From an uncultured Coriobacteriaceae bacterium (GTDB lineage Bacteria; Actinomycetota; Coriobacteriia; Coriobacteriales; Atopobiaceae): a stretch of 64,000 nucleotides of DNA. The notes below the pieces were generated by a model. The model had not been told where the DNA came from, did no database searches, and saw nothing but the letters and a program-made list of their open reading frames with translations. Location of the stretch: contig CACYTH010000003.1 of assembly GCA_902777325.1 (NCBI GenBank), forward strand, positions 62,001 through 126,000, written 5' to 3'. Shown here in pieces: positions 57,356 to 64,000 of the stretch; positions within the stretch are counted from its first letter, which is position 1; every line of letters begins with the position of its first letter. The position numbers were made by a program, and so were the translations under genes.

Positions 57356-59332
57356 CTAGAGTGCGAGTGCGACGCGCGTTGCCTCGTAGATGGCCTTCTT
57401 TGCGTCCCCGGCGCGGCTGGCGTCTCCCACCACGTACACCTCGTCGCATATGGAGCGGATGTCCTGCTCTAGCGGGTTGTAGGCGCGGGCTCCCATGGCA
57501 ATCACAACGTAGTCGAAGCCGGCGAGCTCAACGGGCTCGCCCTCGTCGCGCACGCTGCCCTCATCGTCGCGAGCCACAGGTTGCACGCGCGCACCGTCAT
57601 CGGTGAACGCGAGCACCTTTGCATCGGGCACAAAGCGCACCCCGTCCTTCTCAAAGCGCTCGAGCATCTTGCGTCGGGGCACCTTGTTGAGCAGCCCTGC
57701 CATCTCGCTGACCATGTCCACGATGGTGATTCGCTCGTGATAGCCACAGAGGAACTCTGCCGTCTCACAGCCAACGAGACCCGCGCCGACCACCAGCACC
57801 CTCTTTCCCGCCAGCAGCACCACACGTCCGCTGAGCAGGTCGTTTGCCTTCACCACGTGTGGGCTGTCAATGCCCTCGATGCGTGGCCAGATGGGCACGG
57901 CTCCCGTGGCAAGGACGACGGCGTCGGGGGAGAGCGCGGCGATGGTCTCCGGTGTCGCGTCGTTGCCATAGTGGATGGTGGCACCGTTCTTCTCGGCAAG
58001 CGTCGCGTAGGTCTTGATCGTCTTGGCGAGCTCGGTCTTGTCGGGAGGTGCCGAAGCCAGCCGGTACTGGCCTCCCGCGAAGCTCTCGCGCTCGAGCACG
58101 GTCACCTCGTGACCCCGCTCGGCGGCGATGCGCGCCGCCTGCAGGCCGGCAGGACCCGCGCCTACCACCACGACGCGCTTGGGCTCACGCGCAGGCTTAG
58201 CCTGCCACTCGTCCAGTGCCTCCTTGCCGCTAAAGGGGTTGATCATGCAGCTGACGCCGGTGTCCTCGGGGCCGCAGGTGGGCATGCCAATGCAGCGCTG
58301 CATGCAGCCCGTGCAGCAGAGCAGTTCGGATAGGCGTCCGTCGCGTACCTTGTTGGGGAACTCGGGATCTGCCAGCGACTGGCGTCCCATGCCCACGAGG
58401 TCGGCGTCGCCTTCCAGCAGGATGCGCTCTGCCACTGCCGGATCGTTCACGCGACCCACCACGCAGACGGGCACGCTCACCGCCGCCCGGATGCGCTGGG
58501 CATTTGCGGCGTTGAATCCGGGCTTGGTGTAGTTCGAGTTGATGACGGTTCCGCTCTCGGCTGTGCCAAAGCTCACGTTGAGCAGGTCTGCTCCGGCCTT
58601 CTCAAAGAGACGTGCCTGTGCGACGTAGTCCTCGATCGTGTTGCCGCCCTCGATGTCATCGGTGGCGTTGAAGCGGATGGAGACGGGGAAGTCATCTCCG
58701 CAGCGCTCCTTGACGGCACGGATGACCTCGCATGCAAAGCGGGCGCGCTCGGCAACCGATCCACCCCACTCGTCCACGCGCTTGTTGGTGCGTGCCGAGA
58801 GAAACTGGTTGATGAGGTAGCCGTGGGCTCCGTGAACCTCGACGCCGTCAAAGCCGGCACGCTTCACGCGCTCGGCCGCGTCGGCAAACTGAGCAACGAT
58901 GTCCCACACTTCCTGACCGGAGAGCTCTCGCACGACGTTGGACGACGTGGCTGCCGGGATTGAGGTTGCGCCTACGAGCTCGCCCGACTCGGGAAGGTAG
59001 GCAAGGTTTCCCGTGTGGGCTATCTGCGCAAACACCTTGGCATCGGCGGCCGCCGCATGCACGGCCGCGGCGATAAGGGCGATGCCCGCCTCATGCTCGT
59101 CGGTGTAGATGGCGCACTGGGCGGGGCCGGCAAGGCCCTGCTGGCTGATGGCCATGTAGCCTGTCTCGATGAGCCCAAAGCCGCCTGCCGCACGCGCGGC
59201 ATAGTAGTGCGCCATGCGCTCGGTGGCCGTGTGGTCCTCAAACGACATATGTGACGACATCGGCGTCATGACAAGGCGGTTCTTGAGGGTGATGCCGCCA
59301 ACCTTGAGGGGCTCGAAGAGCGTGTCAAACAT
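57356..59332 (-). CDS. NADH:flavin oxidoreductase/2,4-dienoyl-CoA reductase family (OYE plus FAD domain)
   Basis: 658 residues. An N-terminal old-yellow-enzyme barrel binds FMN (FEPLKVGGITLKNRLVMTPMSSHMS, GFDGVEVHGAHGYLINQFLSARTNKR). Next come four-iron cluster ligands (CTGCMQRCIGMPTCGPEDTGVSC) and a C-terminal FAD/NAD(P) part (VVVGAGPAGLQAARIAAERG, VLVVGAGLVGCETAEFL, VVGDASRAGDAKKAIYEA). Such enzymes reduce activated double bonds of enoates or phenolics. A copy of the regulon motif reads into it at 59414-59391, next to a divergent copy for the EIIBC gene. Possible role: reduction of aglycones freed from glycosides. Confidence 0.92.
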   Translation of the reverse strand: MFDTLFEPLKVGGITLKNRLVMTPMSSHMSFEDHTATERMAHYYAARAAGGFGLIETGYMAISQQGLAGPAQCAIYTDEHEAGIALIAAAVHAAAADAKVFAQIAHTGNLAYLPESGELVGATSIPAATSSNVVRELSGQEVWDIVAQFADAAERVKRAGFDGVEVHGAHGYLINQFLSARTNKRVDEWGGSVAERARFACEVIRAVKERCGDDFPVSIRFNATDDIEGGNTIEDYVAQARLFEKAGADLLNVSFGTAESGTVINSNYTKPGFNAANAQRIRAAVSVPVCVVGRVNDPAVAERILLEGDADLVGMGRQSLADPEFPNKVRDGRLSELLCCTGCMQRCIGMPTCGPEDTGVSCMINPFSGKEALDEWQAKPAREPKRVVVVGAGPAGLQAARIAAERGHEVTVLERESFAGGQYRLASAPPDKTELAKTIKTYATLAEKNGATIHYGNDATPETIAALSPDAVVLATGAVPIWPRIEGIDSPHVVKANDLLSGRVVLLAGKRVLVVGAGLVGCETAEFLCGYHERITIVDMVSEMAGLLNKVPRRKMLERFEKDGVRFVPDAKVLAFTDDGARVQPVARDDEGSVRDEGEPVELAGFDYVVIAMGARAYNPLEQDIRSICDEVYVVGDASRAGDAKKAIYEATRVALAL

Positions 59333-59390
59333 GGGTGCGCCTTTCGGACGTGGTCTACGAGCTCATCTTCGGACATGCGCCGCGCGCGCG

Positions 59391-59414
59391 AAAGTACGCA
59401 CTTTGAGGTAAGCA
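59391..59414 (-). promoter_or_regulatory. Six-copy regulon motif, site 3 (OYE promoter)
   Basis: On the minus strand: GTGCTTACCTCAAAGTGCG then TACTTTC. It is the most diverged copy and lies about 60 bases before the OYE start, back to back with site 4. Confidence 0.6.
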
Positions 59415-59420
59415 CAGGGC

Positions 59421-59484
59421 CATCTACCTGCGTACTTACTTTAAAGTGCGTTCTTTTTTCACCCGTGAGGCCCCTGCAGAATGT
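59421..59484 (+). promoter_or_regulatory. Six-copy regulon motif, site 4 (EIIBC promoter)
   Basis: CATCTACCTGCG, TACTTACTTTAAAGTGCG and TTCTTTTTT, with CAGAAT about 20 bases after TTCTTT as a -10. About 107 bases before the EIIBC start. Confidence 0.8.
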
Positions 59485-59539
59485 GAGCCAGGGAAAGGAG
59501 AGCGTGCAACCACGCGCGCACCAGTCGAAAGGAAATGCC

Positions 59540-60976
59540 ATGGCACAGGACAACAATGCCCGCATTGCCGAGGAGGTATTGGCAGCCGTTGGTGGCAAGG
59601 AGAACGTCCCGTTTGTGACGCACTGCATCACCCGTCTGCGCTTCAAGCTGGCTGACGAGTCCAAGATTGACCACGACGCGCTCGGCAGCATCAAGGGCGT
59701 GCTCACCAGCCAGAAGGTCGGCGACCAGTTCCAGGTGGTCATCGGCCAGAACGTCGGCAAGGTCTACGAGGCCCTGCTTGAGATTGGTGGCTTTGACGCC
59801 CAGGCTCCGGTGGACGAGAATCTCGACGCCGACCAGGGCCCGCTCACACCGGCAAAGGTGGGGGCTGCCATCATGGGCTACCTCTCCGGATCGATGGTTG
59901 CCATCATCCCCATCATGATGGCCGCGGCCATGATGAAGACCGTCGCGGTCGTGCTCGGACCGGACATGCTCAACCTCTTTGCGGCCGACAGCGCGATTAT
60001 CACCCTGCTCAACATGGTCTACAACGCAGGCTTCTACTTCCTGCCGTTCTACCTGGGCTATACGGCCGCCAGCAAGATCGGCGTCACGCCGGTGCTCGGC
60101 ATGATGGTGGGCGGCCTGCTCATGGAGCCGACCTTCATGCAGATGGCTGCCGACGGCACGCCGTTCTCGGTCTTTGGCATCCCCTGCACGCCGCTTAACT
60201 ACGCCCAGACCGTGCTGCCCATCCTGCTCGCCATCTGGCTCATGAGCTACGTGGAGAAGTTCTTCAAGAAGGTCATCCCCGACATGCTCTCAACCGTCTT
60301 CACCCCGTTCCTCACCATGGCCGTCATGGTTCCGCTCACTTACTGCGTCTGCGGCCCCATCGGCTCGCTGCTCGGCGACTTCATTGGCAACTTCCTGTTT
60401 GGCCTGGGCGGCAACGGCGGCATCGTCGCAGCCCTCGTCATGGGTGTCATCGGCGCCAGCTGGGAATTCCTCGTCATGACCGGCATGCACCAGGTGCTCA
60501 TCGCCCTCGGCATCGCCAACCTCGCACAGTCCGGCATCGAGAGCTTCGTCTTCCCCGCGAGCATCGCAGCCACCGTCTCCTGCTTTGGCGTTGCCCTTGG
60601 CGCCTTCCTCAAGCTTAAGGAGAAGGACGAGAAGTCAATCAACTTCGGCTACTTCATCTCCGGCATCCTCGGCGGCGTGACCGAGCCCACCCTTTTCGGC
60701 CTCTGCTTCAAGTACAAGCGCTGCTTCCTTGGCGTCATCGCCGGCGGCTTCTGCGGTGCCCTCTACGCTGGTCTCGCCCACGTCTCCATCTACATCCTGG
60801 GCGCTGCCAACTTTGCGATGCTCTTCAACTACATCCCCGGTGGCACCGCCAACCTCGTCAACGGCTGCATCTCCTGCGCCATCACCTTTGTGGTCGCAGC
60901 CGTCGTGACCTACCTCTTTGGCTTCTCCGCCGAGGAGCTCGAGGCCGACCGCAAGGCGGCAGAGCTGGCGGAGTAG
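59540..60976 (+). CDS. PTS EIIBC permease, glucose/sucrose/beta-glucoside family
   Basis: 478 residues. EIIB with phospho-Cys in FVTHCITRLRFKL, then EIIC with about ten membrane segments (GSMVAIIPIMMAAAMMKTV, GGVTEPTLFGLCFKYKR). No EIIA domain. It resembles the 23533 permease more than the 30341 one (shared FVMSYVEKFFKKV-type segment, LMSYVEKFFKKVIPDMLSTVF). The start at 59540 follows AAAGGAAA. Regulated with EIIA and 23533 through the shared motif. Substrate not evident, but ChbG and an acetyl-esterase in the same regulon suggest an acylated or N-acetylated sugar. Confidence 0.92.
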   Translation: MAQDNNARIAEEVLAAVGGKENVPFVTHCITRLRFKLADESKIDHDALGSIKGVLTSQKVGDQFQVVIGQNVGKVYEALLEIGGFDAQAPVDENLDADQGPLTPAKVGAAIMGYLSGSMVAIIPIMMAAAMMKTVAVVLGPDMLNLFAADSAIITLLNMVYNAGFYFLPFYLGYTAASKIGVTPVLGMMVGGLLMEPTFMQMAADGTPFSVFGIPCTPLNYAQTVLPILLAIWLMSYVEKFFKKVIPDMLSTVFTPFLTMAVMVPLTYCVCGPIGSLLGDFIGNFLFGLGGNGGIVAALVMGVIGASWEFLVMTGMHQVLIALGIANLAQSGIESFVFPASIAATVSCFGVALGAFLKLKEKDEKSINFGYFISGILGGVTEPTLFGLCFKYKRCFLGVIAGGFCGALYAGLAHVSIYILGAANFAMLFNYIPGGTANLVNGCISCAITFVVAAVVTYLFGFSAEELEADRKAAELAE

Positions 60977-61003
60977 GCACCACATACCAGAGCCCTTCCT
61001 TCC

Positions 61004-61040
61004 CGCACGGGCCGCAAGGATTTGCCTTGTGGCCCGTGCG
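61004..61040 (+). terminator. Rho-independent terminator
   Basis: 16-bp stem (CGCACGGGCCGCAAGG, 61004-61019, with its complement to 61040; one G-U pair), after EIIBC. The next gene has its own motif and promoter. Confidence 0.8.
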
Positions 61041-61068
61041 CCCCTGTCTTGAGCTAGTCAAACAATAC

Positions 61069-61137
61069 CATCTACCTGCGCACTTACTTTAAAGTGCGTT
61101 CTTTTGCCGTTTCTCGCGGCCTCTCATACTCGAGTCA
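61069..61137 (+). promoter_or_regulatory. Six-copy regulon motif, site 5 (esterase promoter)
   Basis: CATCTACCTGCG, CACTTACTTTAAAGTGCG and TTCTTTT, then CATACT 20 bases after TTCTTT. About 84 bases before the esterase start. Confidence 0.8.
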
Positions 61138-61163
61138 GTCACCAAGCGAGAAAAGGAGTGCCG

Positions 61164-62033
61164 ATGGGTCAACAGGGATATAAGGTCATCGAGGGACTGC
61201 CCTCTCAGATGCCCTATCAGGTGTACTACCAGGAGGGCATCTACGCCGTGCGTGACGCAGGCGGGCAGGAGAGGCCGCTCAAGTACTACGTCGTCATTCC
61301 CACGCAGGGCAACCCCATGGGATCGCGCGGCGACGACAGCGCACGCTTTCCGACCATTGTCTACTGCCAGGGCTCGGGCTGGCATCAGCAGTGGCTGTAC
61401 CACCATCTTGCGCATCACGTGCGCATGGCGGAGCGCGGCTTTGTGGTCGTCTCGGTGGAGGTGCGCCCCTATGGGGAGACGGTCTTTCCCGGAGAGGTGG
61501 ACGACTTTCTGGACGCGGTGCAGTACGTGCACGACCGTGCTGCCGAGATGCGCGTGGATGCCGGACGCATCGCCTTCTGGGGTGACTCGTCCGGTGCGCA
61601 CACGGCGCTCATGGCCGCCTACACGGCGCCTGCCGAGCTGACCCCGCAGTGCATGGTTGATTGGTACGGCCCGGCTGACCTCGAGCTTCTCTCCACGCAG
61701 CGCAGCTCCATGGAGCTACATGGGCCAGAGTCTCCGGCCGGCAGGCTCCTTGGTGGTATCGAGCTGGCAGACCATCTCGATCTGGCACGCAAGGCGAGTC
61801 CCGTGAGCTACGTGGCTCCCGATGCCACCATTCCGCCGACGCTGATCATGCATGGGGGAGCGGATCCCCTGCTGCCGTTCGAGCAGTCGGCGGCGCTGTA
61901 TGACTGCCTGCGCTTGGCCGGAAAGGACGTGGAGTTCTACCGCATGGAAGGTGACGGCCACGGTGGCGGTGCCTTTGACAACGAGGAGGTGCTCGACATC
62001 GTGGAGGTGTTCCTGCGACGGAACCTCGGGTAA
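61164..62033 (+). CDS. Alpha/beta hydrolase, acetyl-esterase/BD-FAE-like
   Basis: Cytosolic esterase of 289 residues. Oxyanion region TIVYCQGSGWHQQ, nucleophile elbow IAFWGDSSGAHTALMA, Asp in HGGADPLLPFEQS and His in EGDGHGGGAFDNEE complete a catalytic triad. The layout matches bifunctional feruloyl/acetyl-xylan esterases and acetyl-sugar esterases. The start at 61164 is set by AAAAGGAG. It is a single-gene unit under the regulon motif, following EIIBC and preceding the ChbG-like deacetylase, so it probably removes acyl groups from an imported phosphorylated sugar. Confidence 0.86.
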   Translation: MGQQGYKVIEGLPSQMPYQVYYQEGIYAVRDAGGQERPLKYYVVIPTQGNPMGSRGDDSARFPTIVYCQGSGWHQQWLYHHLAHHVRMAERGFVVVSVEVRPYGETVFPGEVDDFLDAVQYVHDRAAEMRVDAGRIAFWGDSSGAHTALMAAYTAPAELTPQCMVDWYGPADLELLSTQRSSMELHGPESPAGRLLGGIELADHLDLARKASPVSYVAPDATIPPTLIMHGGADPLLPFEQSAALYDCLRLAGKDVEFYRMEGDGHGGGAFDNEEVLDIVEVFLRRNLG

Positions 62034-62039
62034 ACAGCG

Positions 62040-62102
62040 CATCTACCTGCGTACTTACTTTAAGGTGCGTTCTTTTGCGCAAAAGCGCTGCCTCTCATAC
62101 TT
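62040..62102 (+). promoter_or_regulatory. Six-copy regulon motif, site 6 (ChbG promoter)
   Basis: CATCTACCTGCG, TACTTACTTTAAGGTGCG and TTCTTTT, then CATACT 20 bases after TTCTTT. About 90 bases before the ChbG-like start and right after the esterase stop. Confidence 0.8.
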
Positions 62103-62141
62103 GATAGCGACAGCACACGATTCAAGGGAAGGAAGCCCCTC

Positions 62142-62903
62142 ATGAAGAAGCTCATCATCCGCGCGGACGACCTTGGCTACAGCGAGGCGGTGAACCGCGG
62201 CATCGAGAAGACGGTGCGCGAGGGCCTGGTGCGCAGCGTGGGAATGATGCCCAACATGCCCGAGGCCGAGCCAGGCTGGAAGATGCTTGCTGGCTGCGAC
62301 ATCGCCATCGGCCAGCACACCAACCTCTGCCTGGGGACTCCCTGCGCGGATCCGGAGAACATTCCCTCGCTCGTGGACGAGAGGGGACAGCTGCTTTCCA
62401 GCCGAGCCTTCCGCGAGGCCTTCGCCCGTGGCGAGGAGCTGGCGACCATCGACGACATGGCAACCGAGATCGAGGCACAGTACCTGCGCTTTCGCGAGAT
62501 CGTGGGGCGCGACCCCGACTACTTTGAGGCGCATGCCGTCGCCAGCAAGAGCTTGAACGAGGCCCTCGCGCGCGTGGCCGAGAAGTACGACCTGCCCTTC
62601 CTCGAGCTCTATCCCGAGACGCTCTCTGGCTTCTTCAAGGGCCGTCCCGTGCAGATACTGCCCATGTACGCAAGTCCCGAGGATTACGACGCGGTTGCAT
62701 GGTTCAAGCGGGACGTGGGCCTTCTCGAGGACGAGGTGCCTGGCATGTTCATTGGCCATCCCGGGTGGCTGGATGACTTCATCCTGCGCAACTCCAGCCT
62801 CACCATCAACCGCACGCGCGAGGCGGCGGCCCTCACCGATCCGCAGCTGGCTTCTTGGCTTGCCGAGCAGAATGTCGAGCAGCTCGACTACCGCCAGCTG
62901 TAG
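62142..62903 (+). CDS. ChbG/YdjC-family carbohydrate deacetylase
   Basis: 253 residues. Metal-binding residues appear in LIIRADDLGYSEAVNRGI (Asp pair) and IAIGQHTNLCLGTPC (His), with a later GMFIGHPGWLDD. ChbG removes an N-acetyl group from phosphorylated chitobiose in enterobacteria. Here the gene lies in one regulon with two glucose-type EIIBC permeases, EIIA and an esterase, pointing to an N-acetylated PTS substrate, although the exact sugar is unknown. RBS GGAAGG. An MFS gene follows 48 bp downstream, probably in the same transcript. Confidence 0.88.
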   Translation: MKKLIIRADDLGYSEAVNRGIEKTVREGLVRSVGMMPNMPEAEPGWKMLAGCDIAIGQHTNLCLGTPCADPENIPSLVDERGQLLSSRAFREAFARGEELATIDDMATEIEAQYLRFREIVGRDPDYFEAHAVASKSLNEALARVAEKYDLPFLELYPETLSGFFKGRPVQILPMYASPEDYDAVAWFKRDVGLLEDEVPGMFIGHPGWLDDFILRNSSLTINRTREAAALTDPQLASWLAEQNVEQLDYRQL

Positions 62904-62951
62904 AGACACGGCCGCGAGAGTCCGACCAAAGACAAGACTGGGAGTGTACTG

Positions 62952-64000
62952 ATGAAGATAAATGGCAGATACCTCGGCATCGTGGCGGCTATGTGCGGCC
63001 TCTCTGCCGCAACCGTCGGCCTTATCACCAATGTTGCCGGGCTCTTTTTTGGCCCCATGGCAGAGGAGTTCGGCGTCCTGCAGGGCGCCGCGAGCCTCAC
63101 GCTCACCATTGCCAACGTGTGCATGGCCGTGGGCGGCCTCTTCACGCGGCGCCTGGCCAAGGCCATGCCCCTGCGTGTGCTGCTTCTCGCTGGCGTCGCA
63201 CTTCTCGCCGGGTCAAGTGCGCTGACGGCGCTTGCTCCGAGCATCGCCGTGGTGTACGCGGCGTCGGCGGTCAAGGGGCTTGCGGCGGGCGTCATCGGCT
63301 TCGTGCTCATCACCTATGTGCTGGGCAAGTGGTTCCGCTCGCAGCTGGGTATCGCCACGAGCATGGCCATGGGCTGCAGCGGTCTGGCTGGTGCGATCTT
63401 CTCGCCCGTCATCCAGGGTGTTGTGGCCGGCATGGGCTGGCGTGCGGGGCAGCTGCTGGTCGCCGTGTTCATGGTGGTGCTTACGCTCCCGGCCATCCTC
63501 TTGGTGCCCTCGTGCAATCCCGAGGACGCAGGCATGGTGCCCTTTGGGGCGGACGGCGCGCAGGCCAAGGTTGGTGAGACCGCCGAGAAGTCGGATGGCA
63601 GGGTCGGCGTCGACACGATGCTCTTTGTGGCCGTTGTGGTGTATTCGGGTCTGTGTGCGGCGGTGAGCGCGCTCCCGCAGCACTTCCCCGGCATGGCGGA
63701 CGTCGCGGGACTTGGCGCGTCGGTCGGCGCAACCATGATCTCCATGTGCATGATCACCAACACCGCTGGCAAGATCCTTATGGGTTGGCTCTGCGACCGC
63801 ATCGGCGCACGCGCCTCCGTCCTCGCCTACACGGCGTTGACCGCAGCCGCCCTTGTCGTGCTGCTGCTCGTGCCGTCCGGCACCCCTTACGTGGCGGCGG
63901 CGCTGGTGTCTGGCCTGTGCTACTCCCCGGCGACCGTCGGTCTCACCATGCTCTGCAACGAGCTCTTTGGCAGGCGTGGCTCGGGCATCGTCTACCCCGT
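62952..64000 (+). CDS. MFS transporter, 3' end beyond the window
   Basis: About 349 codons are visible with no stop; the gene runs off the right edge. The product opens MKINGRYLGIVAAMCGLSAATVGLITNVAGLFFGPMAEEFG, typical of the oxalate/formate antiporter (OFA-like) branch of the major facilitator superfamily, and shows at least ten hydrophobic segments with a loop motif GWLCDRIGARAS. It may export an aglycone or acid, or import a sugar derivative. The 48-bp gap after chbG suggests cotranscription. No classical RBS is visible; GGAG lies 8 bases ahead. Confidence 0.85.
   Translation, partial: MKINGRYLGIVAAMCGLSAATVGLITNVAGLFFGPMAEEFGVLQGAASLTLTIANVCMAVGGLFTRRLAKAMPLRVLLLAGVALLAGSSALTALAPSIAVVYAASAVKGLAAGVIGFVLITYVLGKWFRSQLGIATSMAMGCSGLAGAIFSPVIQGVVAGMGWRAGQLLVAVFMVVLTLPAILLVPSCNPEDAGMVPFGADGAQAKVGETAEKSDGRVGVDTMLFVAVVVYSGLCAAVSALPQHFPGMADVAGLGASVGATMISMCMITNTAGKILMGWLCDRIGARASVLAYTALTAAALVVLLLVPSGTPYVAAALVSGLCYSPATVGLTMLCNELFGRRGSGIVYP

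Overview
The window looks like the chromosome of a high-G+C actinobacterium of the class Coriobacteriia (Olsenella/Collinsella-like). The evidence is GC-rich codon use, many PTS permeases paired with family 1 6-phospho-beta-glucosidases, AraC/RpiR/LacI/HxlR-type local regulators, and dense single-gene regulation with strong hairpin terminators. The genus is an inference from gene content. No rRNA, tRNA, prophage or insertion sequence was found.

Layout. 0-6 kb: HAD phosphatase, esterase, ferredoxin-type aldo/keto reductase, and an RpiB plus AlsE-like epimerase pair divergent from a LacI regulator, with three LacI-type operators between them. 6-11 kb: two Gfo/Idh/MocA oxidoreductases, an RpiR regulator and a GH1 phosphoglucosidase. 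11-21 kb: methyltransferase, MATE exporter, a GH1 3' remnant, a LysR/ROK deletion scar, GH1, a RhuM-Doc protein, a membrane protein, a second ferredoxin-type aldo/keto reductase and an Rpn-type nuclease. This first 21 kb also carries seven copies of a GC-rich palindromic repeat. 21-26 kb: a GltD-like oxidoreductase, an HxlR regulator, a stand-alone glucose-type EIIA, EIIBC and a metallo-hydrolase. 26-38.6 kb: two AraC regulators, GH78 rhamnosidase, EIIBC, acetyl-esterase-like hydrolase, GH43, SGNH acetylesterase, RpiR and a cellobiose-type EIIC. 38.7-46 kb: a GH1, a second GH1 lacking its nucleophile segment, RpiR, a Tat-exported lipoprotein hydrolase, AraC and a cellobiose-type EIIB, followed by a candidate structured RNA. 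46-50 kb: rhaB, rhaD and a sugar isomerase. 50-57 kb: a larA, split uxaA and HAD operon, a shrunken AraC remnant and a second GH78. 57-64 kb: an old-yellow-enzyme/FAD reductase, EIIBC, acetyl-esterase-like hydrolase, ChbG-like deacetylase and an MFS transporter cut by the window end.

How it works together. Nearly everything serves uptake and dismantling of plant-type glycosides. PTS permeases would phosphorylate glycosides on entry; intracellular GH1, GH78 and GH43 enzymes and esterases then release sugars. Rhamnose would flow through the isomerase, RhaB and RhaD. The three EIIBC permeases carry no EIIA domain, and the only glucose-type EIIA here is the separate one at 22.8 kb.

The most notable non-gene signals are three. 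One is a six-copy promoter/operator motif that ties EIIA, two EIIBC permeases, the OYE reductase, an esterase and ChbG into one probable regulon spread over 40 kb, with an HxlR regulator beside the first copy. The second is a compact structured RNA candidate ahead of rhaB. The third is a set of deletion scars (GH1, AraC, LysR/ROK) showing recent turnover of the glycoside loci.
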